Shown here one piece after another: positions 51,945 through 61,177 of a DNA stretch of 64,000 bases. Location: the NCBI RefSeq assembly GCF_023016525.1, contig NZ_JALKCG010000002.1:252001-316000 (forward strand), given 5' to 3'. Below the pieces are notes generated by a model, which saw only the letters and a list, made by a program, of their open reading frames with translations, was not told the DNA's origin and searched no databases. This stretch comes from Ancylobacter koreensis. GTDB taxonomy: Bacteria; Pseudomonadota; Alphaproteobacteria; Rhizobiales; Xanthobacteraceae. Made by a program: the position numbers and the translations under genes. Every line of letters starts with the position of its first letter. Positions within the stretch are counted from its first letter, which is position 1.

Positions 51945-53444
51945 CTATTCGATCGGCAGCGCGGTGAAGCGCACCTGGCCCTGCGGGTCGGAGACCATCA
52001 GCAGCGCCGAACGGCGGCCTTCCTTCTTCAGCGCCGCGATGCGGTCCTGCACCTGCTTGGGCGTCTGCGTCGCTTCCTGGTTGACCTCGGCGATGACGCT
52101 GCCGGCCGCGATGCCGCGCTCGGCGGCGACCGAGCCGGGCTCCACCGACAGCACGACGACGCCGTTCAACTCGTCCTTGATCTTGAAGCGGGTGCGCAAC
52201 TCCGGGGTGAGTTCGGTGATCTCGACGCCCAGCAGCTTGACGCCGGCGGTGGGGGCCGGGGCGTCGGGCTTCTTCTCGCCGGCTTCGGCGGCGCGCGGGG
52301 CGTCGCCCTCGTCGAGACGGCCGACCGTGAGCTTCAGCTTCTGCTCCTCGCCCTTGCGGACGACGACGACCTCGACCTCCTTGTCGACCGGCGTGTCGGC
52401 GACGATGATCGGCAGGGCGCGCATGTCCTTCACTTCCTTGCCGTCGAAGGACACGACGACGTCGCCCGCCTTCAGCCCGCCCTTGGCGGCCGGGCCGTCA
52501 TCGGTGACGGAGCCGATCAGCGCGCCGCGCGGGCGGCCGAGGGAGAGGCTTTCGGCAATCTCCGGCGTCACCTGCTGGATGCGCACGCCGATCCAGCCGC
52601 GCCGCGTTTCGCCGAATTCCTTGAGCTGGGCGATGATCGGCACGGCGGTGTTGGAGGGCACGGCGAAGCCGATGCCGATGGAGCCGCCCGAGGGCGAGAT
52701 GATGGCGGTATTGATGCCGATCACGTCGCCGTCCATGTTGAACAGCGGGCCGCCGGAATTGCCGCGGTTGATGGCGGCGTCGGTCTGCAGGAAATTGTCG
52801 TAGGGCCCGGAATTGATGTCGCGGTTGCGCGCCGAGATGACGCCGACCGTGAGCGTGCCGCCGAGGCCGAACGGGTTGCCGATCGCCATCACCCAGTCGC
52901 CGACGCGCAGCATGTCGGAATTGCCGAACTTCACCGAGGTGAGCGTCTTGCCCGCCTCCGGCGTCACCTTGAGCAGGGCGAGGTCGATCTTGGTGTCGCG
53001 GCCGATCACCTCGGCCTTGAGCTTCGAGCCGTCGGCGAAATTGGCGAAGATCTCGTCGGCGTCGGCGATGACGTGGTTATTGGTCACGATGAATCCGGCG
53101 GGGTCGATGACGAAGCCCGAGCCCAGCGAGGAGACGCGGCGCGGGCCCTGATCGTCGCCCTGCTGCTGGCGGCGCTTGAAGAATTCTTCGAAGAACTCCT
53201 CGAAAGGCGAGCCGGGCGGCAGGTCGGGCGTCGGCACGCTGCGCGAGGGCGCCACCGTCTGCGAGGTGGAGATGTTGACCACCGCGTCCATCACCAGCGC
53301 GGCGGTGTCGGCCACCGTGTCGGGACCCTTGGTCGCGGCGGCGAGCGCGGCGTGCGGCGCGGCGAGGGCGAGGATGAGCCCGGCGGCGGCAAGGCCGTGC
53401 CTGAGGGCTGCGCCGATTCGGAAACGCACGGGGCGCTGATTCAT
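51945..53444 (-). CDS. Do-family periplasmic serine protease (DegP/DegQ-like)
   Basis: Periplasmic ATP-independent protease and chaperone. A signal peptide ends near residue 34 (HAALAAA). The trypsin-like domain has all three catalytic residues: His in VTNNHVIADAD, Asp in KIDLALLKV and Ser in GNSGGPLFNM. Two PDZ domains follow (around residues 290-380 and 410-499). A flexible loop rich in F, E, R and Q (EEFFEEFFKRR) is the LA loop. ATG 53444 starts just before the signal. It lies downstream of the hflKC block but behind a terminator, so it is probably transcribed alone. Confidence 0.94.
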   Translation of the reverse strand: MNQRPVRFRIGAALRHGLAAAGLILALAAPHAALAAATKGPDTVADTAALVMDAVVNISTSQTVAPSRSVPTPDLPPGSPFEEFFEEFFKRRQQQGDDQGPRRVSSLGSGFVIDPAGFIVTNNHVIADADEIFANFADGSKLKAEVIGRDTKIDLALLKVTPEAGKTLTSVKFGNSDMLRVGDWVMAIGNPFGLGGTLTVGVISARNRDINSGPYDNFLQTDAAINRGNSGGPLFNMDGDVIGINTAIISPSGGSIGIGFAVPSNTAVPIIAQLKEFGETRRGWIGVRIQQVTPEIAESLSLGRPRGALIGSVTDDGPAAKGGLKAGDVVVSFDGKEVKDMRALPIIVADTPVDKEVEVVVVRKGEEQKLKLTVGRLDEGDAPRAAEAGEKKPDAPAPTAGVKLLGVEITELTPELRTRFKIKDELNGVVVLSVEPGSVAAERGIAAGSVIAEVNQEATQTPKQVQDRIAALKKEGRRSALLMVSDPQGQVRFTALPIE

Positions 53445-53626
53445 GGAACCTCCTTGGCGACGCCGCGCCGAAACGGACGATGCCTCGCATGCGCCGTCCT
53501 TACCTGACCGCCCGACGCTACCCGGCGGAAGGCGCGATGCAAGCCAAAAGCGCGCGAGGAGAATAGCCCCATGGACGCAGCCGCGCGTGCCGGCCCATCC
53601 ATGGACTCGCTCATGGACGGGAAACG

Positions 53627-53658
53627 AAAAACCCGCGCGCCGGGGAGCGGCGCGCGGG
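53627..53658 (-). terminator. Intrinsic terminator of the hflK-hflC-DUF2065 operon
   Basis: A perfect 10-base-pair stem CCCGCGCGCC/GGCGCGCGGG (53632-53641 and 53649-53658, loop of 7). On the minus strand it is followed by five T residues (53631-53627). It lies 22 bases after the DUF2065 stop, separating the operon from the downstream protease gene. Confidence 0.85.
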
Positions 53659-53679
53659 CTTGAGGCGGCGGGCGGGGCG

Positions 53680-53865
53680 TCAGCCCCGGATCAGCCAGAT
53701 CACGATGAGGCCGAGGATCGCGCCGCCGAGGCCGGCGAGGCGCAGCGGGGCGTCGGGCAACTGCCCGATCGACTCGGCGGCGTTGCGCACCGCCCCCGGC
53801 AGGGCGGCGAGCATCAGCCCCTCGATCACCAGTACCAGGCCGAGCGCGACGATGAGATCGGACAT
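53680..53865 (-). CDS. DUF2065 small membrane protein
   Basis: A 61-residue protein with two membrane helices: LIVALGLVLVIEGLMLAALP and RLAGLGGAILGLIVIWLIRG, joined by a short loop. This is the DUF2065 pattern, regularly found right after hflK-hflC in proteobacteria. The function is unknown; the conserved position suggests it is an accessory part of the HflKC membrane assembly. It starts 12 bases after the hflC stop and is followed by a strong terminator. Confidence 0.9.
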   Translation of the reverse strand: MSDLIVALGLVLVIEGLMLAALPGAVRNAAESIGQLPDAPLRLAGLGGAILGLIVIWLIRG

Positions 53866-53877
53866 CGTCGCGCTGCG

Positions 53878-54828
53878 TCAGTTGGCCGGCGCGGGCGCAG
53901 CCGGGGCCGGAGCCACCGGCGCGGCAGCGGGCGCCGCAGCGGGCTCGCCCGCCATCGGCGCGACTGCGGCCGGATTGTTGAAGAAGCGGAAGAACTCCGA
54001 ATCCGGCGACAGCAGCATCCGCGTATCCGCGCCCTTCAGCGAGGCCTCATAGGCCTGCATGGAGCGGTAGAAGTCGAAGAAGCCCTTATCGCGCCCATAG
54101 GCCTGCGCGAAGATCTCGTTGCGCTGGGCCTCGCCTTCGCCGCGCAGCTTGTCGGCGGTGGCGTTGGCCTCGGCGACGATGATCGTCGAGTCGCGGTCGG
54201 CGCGCGAGCGGATGGTCTGCGCCGCCTCGCCGCCCTGGGCGCGGATCTCCGACGCCTCGCGCTGGCGTTCGGTCTGCATGCGCTGGAACACCGCCTGGCT
54301 GTTCGCCTCCGGCAGGTCGGCGCGGCGGATGCGCACGTCGAGCACGTTGATGCCGAAACCGCCCGCCTCGCGGTTCACCTGATCGCGGATGCGCGCCATC
54401 AGGTTCTCGCGCTGGTCGCGCACCACCTCGGTGAAGCTCGATTCGCCGAGCACGCGGCGCAGCGACGAGTTGAGGATGGTGGCAAGGCGCGAATTCGCGC
54501 CTTCTACCGAGCCCACCGACTGGTAGAAGCGCAGCGGGTTGGTGATGCGGTAGCGGGCGAAGGCGTCGACGACGAGGCGCTTCTGGTCGGCGGCGATCAC
54601 TTCCTGCGAGGGGTTCTCGAGGTCGAGGATGCGCTTGTCGACGAAGATCACGCTGTCGACCAGCGGAATCTTCACGTGAAGGCCCGGCTCCTCGATGACG
54701 CGCACCGGCTCGCCGAAGCGCAGCACGAGGGCCTGCTGGGTCTGGTAGACGGTGAACAGCGCCGAATAGAGGCCGATGAGAACGGCGGCGGCGACGACCG
54801 CGAGGACGAGACCGATGCTGTTCTTCAT
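53878..54828 (-). CDS. hflC: SPFH protein HflC
   Basis: Inner-membrane SPFH-domain protein that forms with HflK a large periplasmic cage around the FtsH protease and limits its action. The 316-residue protein has an N-terminal membrane anchor (LVLAVVAAAVLIGLYSALFT), then VYQTQQALVLRFGEPVR, the SPFH core, a long charged helix and an alanine/proline-rich tail. Its ATG overlaps the hflK stop by four bases. Co-translation with hflK fits the equal subunit need. Confidence 0.94.
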   Translation of the reverse strand: MKNSIGLVLAVVAAAVLIGLYSALFTVYQTQQALVLRFGEPVRVIEEPGLHVKIPLVDSVIFVDKRILDLENPSQEVIAADQKRLVVDAFARYRITNPLRFYQSVGSVEGANSRLATILNSSLRRVLGESSFTEVVRDQRENLMARIRDQVNREAGGFGINVLDVRIRRADLPEANSQAVFQRMQTERQREASEIRAQGGEAAQTIRSRADRDSTIIVAEANATADKLRGEGEAQRNEIFAQAYGRDKGFFDFYRSMQAYEASLKGADTRMLLSPDSEFFRFFNNPAAVAPMAGEPAAAPAAAPVAPAPAAPAPAN

Positions 54829-55979
54829 TTCACGGCTCCCTGGCCGGCCGCCGCGGCGGGCGTGCGTCCGCTGAGCGGGGCGAGCGGCAGGTAGGGCACG
54901 ACGCCGGAATTCCCGCTCGCCGCCTGATCGATGATCACCTTGTCCATGCCGTCGAACACGCGCTCCATGGTTTCGAGATAGAGGCGCTGGCGCGTGACTT
55001 CCGGGGCCTTCTGGTATTCGGCGAGAACGCTGAGGAAGCGGGCCGCCTGACCGCGCGCCTCGATGATGGCGCGCTCCTTGTAGCCTTCGGCGCCCTGGGT
55101 GATGCGGGCGGAGTCGCCGCGCGCCTCGGGAACCACGCGGTTGGCATAGGACTGCGCCTCGTTCTGCAGACGCTCGGCGTCGGCGCGGGCGGCCTGCACG
55201 TCGCGGAAGGCGTCGATCACCTGCTGCGGCGGGTCGACCTTCTGGAGCTGCACCTGGGTGACGAGAATGCCGGCCTTGTAGCTGTCGAGCGTGCGCTGCA
55301 TCAGCTCCTGCACCGCCGTCTCGATGTTCTGGCGGGCGCCGGTGAGGATCGGCTGGATGTTGGTGCGGCCCACCACCTCGCGCATGGCGCTCTCGGCCAC
55401 CGCCTTGATGGTGCCCTCGGGGTTCTGCACGTTGAACAGAAAGTTGGCGGCGCCGACATCCTCGGACGAGCCGGGGGCGGCGGGCTTGACCATCCAGAAC
55501 ACCGCGAAGTCGACGTCGACGATGTTCTCGTCGCCGGTGAGCATCAGGCTCTCCTCGGCGACGTCGCGCGCGGCGGCGCCGCGGCGCGGGTCGTCGCCGG
55601 TGCGGATGCCGATATCGATACGGTTGACGCGCGTGACCTGCGGGGTCAGCACGGTCTCGATCGGGTAGGGCATGTGGTAGTTCAAGCCGGGATTGGTGGT
55701 GCCGACGAACTTGCCGAAGCGCAGCACGACACCCTGCTCATCGGGCTCAACCCGGTAGAAGCCGGAGAGCAGCCAGGCGAGGATGGCGAGCACCAGCACG
55801 ATGATGATGCCCTTGCCGGTGCCGAAGCCCCCGGGCATCGCCGTGCGGAGCCGTTCCTGGCCGCGGCGGATGAGTTCCTCGAGATCAGGAGAATTGGGAC
55901 CCGACGATTGCGGACCAGTGCCCCAGGGGCCGCGTGGACCACCACCCCATGGTCCACCGCTCTGGTTCTTCCACGACAT
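54825..55979 (-). CDS. hflK: SPFH protein HflK
   Basis: Partner of HflC in the FtsH-regulating membrane complex. The 384-residue protein begins with a glycine/proline/tryptophan-rich cytoplasmic part (GGPWGGGPRGPWG), then a membrane helix near residue 60 (GIIIVLVLAILAWLLSGFY), the SPFH domain (VEPDEQGVVLRFGKFVG, then NYHMPYPIETV) and a coiled C-terminal helix. ATG 55979 is followed directly by the conserved N-terminal run. It is the first gene of an hflK-hflC-DUF2065 operon; a 181-base gap separates it from the ribbon-helix-helix gene. Confidence 0.95.
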   Translation of the reverse strand: MSWKNQSGGPWGGGPRGPWGTGPQSSGPNSPDLEELIRRGQERLRTAMPGGFGTGKGIIIVLVLAILAWLLSGFYRVEPDEQGVVLRFGKFVGTTNPGLNYHMPYPIETVLTPQVTRVNRIDIGIRTGDDPRRGAAARDVAEESLMLTGDENIVDVDFAVFWMVKPAAPGSSEDVGAANFLFNVQNPEGTIKAVAESAMREVVGRTNIQPILTGARQNIETAVQELMQRTLDSYKAGILVTQVQLQKVDPPQQVIDAFRDVQAARADAERLQNEAQSYANRVVPEARGDSARITQGAEGYKERAIIEARGQAARFLSVLAEYQKAPEVTRQRLYLETMERVFDGMDKVIIDQAASGNSGVVPYLPLAPLSGRTPAAAAGQGAVK

Positions 55980-56160
55980 TCCGCGCCCACTCCGTTTGCA
56001 CGCCCGGCAGAGTCCGGGCCCGCATGCGCAGAACAGCCAGACGCCACCGTGCAGAAAGACCCGCGCCTCTCCGTGCGAAAGACGGGACGAGGCGGTTATA
56101 GGTGACGAGGCATCCGGTTACAACGCGCCGCCATTTCCCGATATGGGCGACGCGGGTCGC

Positions 56161-56439
56161 TTACGCAACGGTAGAGCGCGCGGAAGTGGGGCGGTCCACG
56201 ACGTCCATAGTGTCGCGCGAGGATGCCTGGCCACGGTAATGGGCCAGCACATAGAGGCGGATGGCGGAAGAGAGATTGCCCTGATTGCGCCCGGAATCGA
56301 TCGAGGCAACGATTTCAGAGAGGGTGCTGCGCCGGTTGGCGGCGATCTCCTTCAGAGCGTCCCAGAACTGGTCTTCCAGGCTGACGCTCGTCTTGTGCCC
56401 AGCAATCACGATGGACCGCTTAACCACGGGGCTCTTCAT
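56161..56439 (-). CDS. Ribbon-helix-helix domain protein
   Basis: A 92-residue protein of the RHH_4 type: KRSIVIAGHKTSVSLEDQFW forms the beta strand and first helix, WDALKEIAANRRSTLSEIVA the second, and NLSSAIRLYVLAHYR a further helix. Such folds bind DNA, although many RHH_4 members in alphaproteobacteria have no known target. The start overlaps the stop of the DUF4169 gene upstream by four bases, a fixed pairing in many Rhizobiales as far as I recall. It is on the minus strand before hflK. Confidence 0.85.
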   Translation of the reverse strand: MKSPVVKRSIVIAGHKTSVSLEDQFWDALKEIAANRRSTLSEIVASIDSGRNQGNLSSAIRLYVLAHYRGQASSRDTMDVVDRPTSARSTVA

Positions 56440-56624
56440 GTGTCGTCCTCTCGTATGCGCCTATGCCCGTCGAGCGATTTTTCCAACAGCCGCTCGCTTG
56501 AGGCTTGCAGCTCGCGCTGAGGCTTCGAACGGCCGAATTCCAAACGTCGTGCGGCGGCGATTTGTTCCGCCTCCTCACGTCGTCTCCGCTTGCGGTAGCG
56601 GTTCAAATTAATGATGTCGGGCAT
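56436..56624 (-). CDS. DUF4169 small basic protein
   Basis: A 62-residue, highly charged protein starting MPDIINLNRYRKRRRREEAE, then FGRSKPQRELQ and LDGHRRIREDDT. This is the DUF4169 pattern (INLxxxRKxxxR, RxxFGRxK, LDGHR). The function is unknown; the basic run could contact nucleic acid. ATG 56624 has GGGAG with a 9-base spacer; an in-frame ATG at 56630 is too close to that site. It is translationally coupled to the ribbon-helix-helix gene. The 428 bases from here to fumC hold no gene that I can support, only AT-richer sequence and a small hairpin near 56930-56951. Confidence 0.82.
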   Translation of the reverse strand: MPDIINLNRYRKRRRREEAEQIAAARRLEFGRSKPQRELQASSERLLEKSLDGHRRIREDDT

Positions 56625-57052
56625 CAGCATTCGCTCCCGCAGGCTCCAGCACATCCGGCAATATCGCCGGCTCGCTTAGGCCAAGAAATATGGGTGAGGG
56701 GCAATATCGGCAAAAATTTGGAATTCAGGACAAAGGCTTATAGTCAAACTGCTCAGTTCAATATTGGCGACGCCGGCATTTTGAGAAAAGGAATCCAATT
56801 TCGATAAAGATGGAGCATGTTACCGGAGCCCGCAAGCCCTTCCCGCAGGTGACGGACGGGCGTATCACGTCCCTGTTGATCACGCGTTCGTGACCGGGGC
56901 GGGGGCGCGGATCGGGAACCTTCTCTCCGGGGAGGGCGGATTTTCCCTCCCGCACGCGCGTGCTAAGACCGCCCCGCACGAGCGGCGTCCCGCCTCGTCG
57001 GCCCGTGTCGCGGCACGGTTTCCTGGGCGCCCGATCCCGAAAGGTTCTGACG

Positions 57053-58444
57053 ATGAGCAAGACCCGCATCGAAACCGACACGTTCGGTCCAATCGAGGTG
57101 GAGGACGACAAGTACTGGGGCGCGCAGGCGCAGCGCTCGCTCGGCAATTTCAAGATCGGCTGGGAGAAGCAGCCCCTCCCGGTGATCCGCGCGCTCGGCG
57201 TCATCAAGCGCGCCGCGGCGGAGACCAACCGCGAGCTCGGCCATCTCGACCCCGCCATCGCGGACGCCATCGTCAAGGCGGCGCAGGAGGTGATCGACGG
57301 CAAGCTCGACGCGCATTTCCCGCTCGCGGTCTGGCAGACCGGCTCGGGCACGCAGTCGAACATGAACGCCAACGAGGTGATCTCGAACCGCGCCATCGAG
57401 ATGCTGGGCGGCACCAAGGGCTCCAAGAAGCCGGTGCACCCGAACGACCACGTCAATATGAGCCAGTCGTCCAACGACACCTACCCGACGGCCATGCACA
57501 TCGCGGCCGCCGAGGAACTGGTGAACGAGCTGATCCCCGCGCTGACAAAGCTGCGCGACGCGCTCGACGCCAAGGCGACGGCGTGGGCGGGCATCATCAA
57601 GATCGGCCGCACCCACACGCAGGACGCCACCCCGCTGACCCTCGGCCAGGAATTCTCCGGCTACACCCAGCAGGTGACGAACGGCATCGCCCGCATCGAG
57701 CAGACGCTGCCGGCGCTGATGGAGCTGGCGCAGGGCGGCACCGCCGTCGGCACCGGGCTCAACGCGCCGGTCGGCTTTGCCGAGAAGGTGGCCGAGAAGA
57801 TCGCCGCCATCACCGGCTTGCCCTTCACCTCGGCGCCCAACAAGTTCGAGGCGCTGGCCGCCCATGACGCCATGGTGTTCTCGCACGGCGCGATCAACAC
57901 GGTGGCGGTGTCGCTGTTCAAGATCGCCAACGACATCCGCCTGCTCGGCTCGGGCCCGCGCTCGGGCCTCGGCGAGCTCTCGCTGCCGGAGAACGAACCA
58001 GGCTCGTCCATCATGCCGGGCAAGGTGAATCCGACCCAGTGCGAGGCGCTCACCCAGGTCTGCGTGCAGGTGTTCGGCAACAATGCCGCGCTCAGCTTCG
58101 CCGGCAGCCAGGGCCATTTCGAGCTGAACGTCTACAATCCCGTCATGGCCTACAATTTCATCCAGTCGGTGCGCCTGCTCTCCGACGCGGCGGTGAGCTT
58201 CACCGACAATTGCGTCGTCGGCATCGAGCCGCGCGAGGACAACATCAAGGGCGCGCTGGAGCGCTCGCTGATGCTGGTGACGGCTCTGGCGCCCAAGATC
58301 GGCTACGACAACGCGGCCAAGATCGCCAAGACCGCGCACAAGAACGGCACCACGCTGCGCGAGGAAGCGGTCGGCGGCGGCTATGTCACGAACGAGGAAT
58401 TCGATGCCGCCGTTCGTCCCGAGAAGATGATCTCGCCCGGTTAA
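57053..58444 (+). CDS. fumC: Class II fumarate hydratase
   Basis: Iron-independent fumarase of the TCA cycle, interconverting fumarate and malate. The 463-residue product has the family segments [37 protein letters not shown] and the lyase signature [11 protein letters not shown] at residue 317, with the catalytic serine in the flexible loop. ATG 57053 follows GAAAGG with a suitable spacer. The long frame upstream shows no similarity. It stands alone. Confidence 0.96.
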   Translation: MSKTRIETDTFGPIEVEDDKYWGAQAQRSLGNFKIGWEKQPLPVIRALGVIKRAAAETNRELGHLDPAIADAIVKAAQEVIDGKLDAHFPLAVWQTGSGTQSNMNANEVISNRAIEMLGGTKGSKKPVHPNDHVNMSQSSNDTYPTAMHIAAAEELVNELIPALTKLRDALDAKATAWAGIIKIGRTHTQDATPLTLGQEFSGYTQQVTNGIARIEQTLPALMELAQGGTAVGTGLNAPVGFAEKVAEKIAAITGLPFTSAPNKFEALAAHDAMVFSHGAINTVAVSLFKIANDIRLLGSGPRSGLGELSLPENEPGSSIMPGKVNPTQCEALTQVCVQVFGNNAALSFAGSQGHFELNVYNPVMAYNFIQSVRLLSDAAVSFTDNCVVGIEPREDNIKGALERSLMLVTALAPKIGYDNAAKIAKTAHKNGTTLREEAVGGGYVTNEEFDAAVRPEKMISPG

Positions 58445-58576
58445 TAGCTATTCATCAACCTGAATGACCGTTCATCTTCGTTTCTGAAAGTTGTTCGGAT
58501 TCATTACCGAAGTTTCATTTGAGTTTCTTCGGTTCGCGCACCACCATCGGCCTCACTTCCAACGGAGATGAGGCCG

Positions 58577-59194
58577 ATGAAGCGTACCATTATCGCCGCC
58601 ACTGCCGCCGCGCTGCTCGCCAGCGTGACTTTCGGCATCGCCGCGCCGGAACTGCGGTCCAGCGAGCGCCCCCGTCCCACCCCTGAGCAGATCGCCGAAT
58701 TCGCCGGCGCCATGAGCGACGCGCGCATCGCGGCGCTGAAGGCGGGGCTGCGGCTCGATGCCGAGCAGGAGAAGCTTTGGCCGGCGCTGGAAAGCGCGCT
58801 GCGCGAGAGTGCGCAGGAGCGCATCGACCAGCGCGCCGAGCGCCGCGCCGAGAAGGCCGAGCGCAGTAAGGGCGAGCGCCCGGATGTCGTCCAGCGCCTG
58901 CAGGCGCGCGCCGACGATCTGCTGGAAAAGGGCGGCAGCCTGAAGAAGCTCGCCGAGGCGGCGGGCCCGCTCTATGTCAGCCTCGACGAGGGGCAGAAGC
59001 GCCGCTTCGCCATCCTGTTCAAGCAGGCGGAGCGCCCGCACATGGCGTTCGCCGGCGACCGGCACGAGCGCGGCCCGCACCGCTTCGGCCCGCAGGGCGG
59101 CCCGGGCCGTCCCGGTCCGGACGGCCCGATGCATCACCGCCTGCCGCCTCCCGGCGGTCCCGACATGCCCGGCCCGCAGGGCGAGCCGCTCTGA
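58577..59194 (+). CDS. Spy/CpxP-like periplasmic protein with a proline/glycine/histidine-rich tail
   Basis: A 205-residue protein with a signal peptide (TIIAATAAALLASVTFGIAAP) and a helical middle containing two LTxxQ-like motifs in variant form, LDAEQEKLWPALE and SLDEGQKRRFAI. This resembles Spy/CpxP-type periplasmic chaperones. The last 50 residues are rich in G, P, H and R (GPQGGPGRPGPDGPMHH), perhaps disordered or metal-binding. ATG 58577 has GGAG nine bases upstream; ATG 58568 lies next to that site and is less likely. A terminator-like hairpin follows. Confidence 0.78.
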   Translation: MKRTIIAATAAALLASVTFGIAAPELRSSERPRPTPEQIAEFAGAMSDARIAALKAGLRLDAEQEKLWPALESALRESAQERIDQRAERRAEKAERSKGERPDVVQRLQARADDLLEKGGSLKKLAEAAGPLYVSLDEGQKRRFAILFKQAERPHMAFAGDRHERGPHRFGPQGGPGRPGPDGPMHHRLPPPGGPDMPGPQGEPL

Positions 59195-59268
59195 TCCCGA
59201 CCGACCTTGCGCGCCCGGTTCGCCGGGCCCGTTCTCCCGGACCCCTCGGGCGTTTGCCCGCACCTTGC

Positions 59269-59297
59269 GCCGCCGGCCCGCGCCGGCGGCTTTCCTT
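59269..59297 (+). terminator. Probable terminator after the Spy-like gene
   Basis: An 8-base-pair stem GCCGCCGG/CCGGCGGC (59269-59276 and 59283-59290, loop of 6) followed by TTTCCTT. It lies about 75 bases after the stop, close to the end of the convergent GNAT gene, so it can serve the + strand transcript. Confidence 0.55.
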
Positions 59298-59312
59298 CGC
59301 GGTGGAGTCGGA

Positions 59313-59792
59313 TCAGCCGGCGGCGAGCCGTTCCAGCGCCTCGCCGTCGACGCGCTGGGTGGTCCAGGCGTCGAGCGGGATGGCGCCGACGGAGCGGTAG
59401 AAGCGGATCGCCGGCGCGTTCCAGTCGAGCACGTTCCACTCGAAACGCCCGAGCTTTTCCGTCACGCAGCGCTGCGCCAGAGCACGCATCAGCGCAGTGG
59501 CGATGCCGCGGCTGCGGAAGGCCGGGCGCACGAAGATGTCCTCCAGGAAGATCCCGTGCCGGCCTCGGAAGGTCGAGTAATTGTAGAACCACAGGGCGAA
59601 GCCGGCCGGCGCGCCGTCCCATTCCGCGATGTCGCAGAACACGCGCGGGTTCGACCCGAACAGGTCGCGCTCGATGTCGGCGAGCTCCGCCTCCACCTCG
59701 TGCCGCAGCTTCTCGTAGTCGGCGAGCTCGCGCACGAAGGCGAGGATCAGCGCGGCGTCGTCGCGCCGCGCGGGGCGGAGGGAAAGGGACAT
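59313..59792 (-). CDS. GNAT-family N-acetyltransferase
   Basis: A 159-residue GNAT enzyme close to diamine (spermidine/spermine-type) acetyltransferases: SLRPARRDDAALILAFVREL, LWFYNYSTFRGRHGIFLEDI, and the acetyl-CoA loop VRPAFRSRGIATALM. The following EWNVLDWNAPAIRFYRSVGA is the conserved late segment. The substrate is not certain. It lies 30 bases downstream of thyA on the same strand and is probably co-transcribed. Confidence 0.88.
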   Translation of the reverse strand: MSLSLRPARRDDAALILAFVRELADYEKLRHEVEAELADIERDLFGSNPRVFCDIAEWDGAPAGFALWFYNYSTFRGRHGIFLEDIFVRPAFRSRGIATALMRALAQRCVTEKLGRFEWNVLDWNAPAIRFYRSVGAIPLDAWTTQRVDGEALERLAAG

Positions 59793-59822
59793 GGGCGTTC
59801 CGTGGACGTCGGGATCTGTGGC

Positions 59823-60617
59823 CTAAACCGCCACCGGCGCCTTGATGGCGGGGTGGGGATCGTAGCCTTCCACCGCGATATCCTCGAAGCGGAAGGCGAA
59901 GAGGTCGTCCACCTCGGGGTTGAGTTTCAGGGTCGGCAGCGGGCGCGGGGCGCGCGAGAGCTGCTCGTGCACCTGCTCGACATGGTTGGAGTAGATGTGG
60001 GCGTCGCCGAGCGTGTGTACGAAATCGCCGGGCTTCAGACCGCTCACCTGCGCCACCATGTGGGTGAGCAGCGCATAGGAGGCGATGTTGAACGGCACGC
60101 CGAGGAAGATGTCGGCGGAGCGCTGGTAGAGCTGGCAGGAGAGCTTGCCGTCCAGCACATAGAACTGGAACAGGCAGTGGCAGGGCGGCAGCGCCATCTC
60201 CGGCACGTCGGCCGGATTCCACGCCGAGACGATCAGCCGGCGCGAATCCGGGTTGCGGCGGATGTCGGCGAGCACCTGCGCGATCTGGTCGATCACGCCG
60301 CCGCGCCCATCCGGCCAGGAGCGCCACTGGTGGCCATAGACCGGGCCGAGATCGCCGTTTGCGTCCGCCCATTCATCCCAGATCGAGACGCCGTTCGCCT
60401 TGAGATAGGCGATGTTGGTGTCGCCGGCGAGGAACCACAGCAACTCGTGGATGATCGAGCGCAGGTGCAGCTTCTTCGTGGTGACGAGCGGGAAGCCCTC
60501 GGCAAGGTCGAAGCGCATCTGGTGGCCGAAGAGGGAAAGCGTGCCCGTGCCCGTGCGATCGCTCTTGGCGACGCCCTCGCGCAGCACCCGTTCCAGAAGC
60601 TCGTGATATTGCCGCAT
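59823..60617 (-). CDS. thyA: Thymidylate synthase
   Basis: Makes dTMP from dUMP with methylene tetrahydrofolate. The 264-residue length is standard. Motifs are [20 protein letters not shown], the nucleophile site [13 protein letters not shown] (cysteine) with [15 protein letters not shown], and [17 protein letters not shown] 60617 begins [15 protein letters not shown] as expected. It is transcribed ahead of the GNAT gene. The presence of thyA means no thyX is required. Confidence 0.96.
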   Translation of the reverse strand: MRQYHELLERVLREGVAKSDRTGTGTLSLFGHQMRFDLAEGFPLVTTKKLHLRSIIHELLWFLAGDTNIAYLKANGVSIWDEWADANGDLGPVYGHQWRSWPDGRGGVIDQIAQVLADIRRNPDSRRLIVSAWNPADVPEMALPPCHCLFQFYVLDGKLSCQLYQRSADIFLGVPFNIASYALLTHMVAQVSGLKPGDFVHTLGDAHIYSNHVEQVHEQLSRAPRPLPTLKLNPEVDDLFAFRFEDIAVEGYDPHPAIKAPVAV

Positions 60618-60730
60618 CTCTCGTCCCGCCGGCCTTCCGACCCACTACATATAGCATCGCCCGGTGGGCGGCGCATCCTCCGCGCCGCCCGCCGGGCAGG
60701 GGCTATCTACATGAAATGCGGCTGCGGGCG

Positions 60731-61177
60731 TCAGTCGCAGACCGTGCTCACCGTCACGAGGCCGCTGCGGGTCTGGCGCTCCAAGGTGCGGCAGCCGCCG
60801 TCATAGGCGTCGTCATAATAGCCGCCGGGCAGCGGCTCGGGCGGAGCGGGCCGGCGCACATAGACCTCGCGCGCATAGGGGCCGCCCATGGGATCGGTGA
60901 CGATGACGCGTTGGGGCGCCTCGCGCACCACCACGGGAGGCGTTGCCTCGCGGACGATGACATGGCCGCCCGGCGCCAGATAGCCCGGACCGTAGCCGGG
61001 GCCATAGCCGGGCTCCTCGACGATCACCGTTCCCGGCGGCAGCGGAGCGGGGCCGCGCACATAGACCTCCTGCGCCGAGGCGGGGGAGGCGGCGAGCACG
61101 GCGGTGCCGAGCAGGGCGGCCGCGCCGAGGCCGAGGAGCCGTTTCGTCCTCGCGGCAGGCATAGTGGCAGCGTTCAT
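60731..61177 (-). CDS. Small exported hypothetical protein
   Basis: A 148-residue protein with a signal peptide ending near residue 36 (TAVLAASPASAQE). The mature part has repeated Y/G/P runs (GYGPGYGPGYLAPGG), two copies of EVYVRxPAP around positions 37 and 103, and a C-terminal pair of cysteines in GGCRTLERQTRSGLVTVSTVC. I do not recognise the family; the terminal disulfide-like segment with ERQTxxGxVTV resembles small Rhizobiales exported proteins. ATG 61177 has AAGGAGA with a 7-base spacer, so the start is secure. Confidence 0.72.
   Translation of the reverse strand: MNAATMPAARTKRLLGLGAAALLGTAVLAASPASAQEVYVRGPAPLPPGTVIVEEPGYGPGYGPGYLAPGGHVIVREATPPVVVREAPQRVIVTDPMGGPYAREVYVRRPAPPEPLPGGYYDDAYDGGCRTLERQTRSGLVTVSTVCD

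Noticed and set aside
56161-56624. Calling the DUF4169/ribbon-helix-helix pair a toxin-antitoxin system
   Set aside because: Size and overlap fit, but no toxin fold is recognised and the families are widespread single-copy genes as far as I know.
56929-56951. GGGAGGG/CCCTCCC hairpin upstream of fumC, as an attenuator or riboswitch
   Set aside because: Seven pairs in GC-rich DNA, without any conserved riboswitch core around it.
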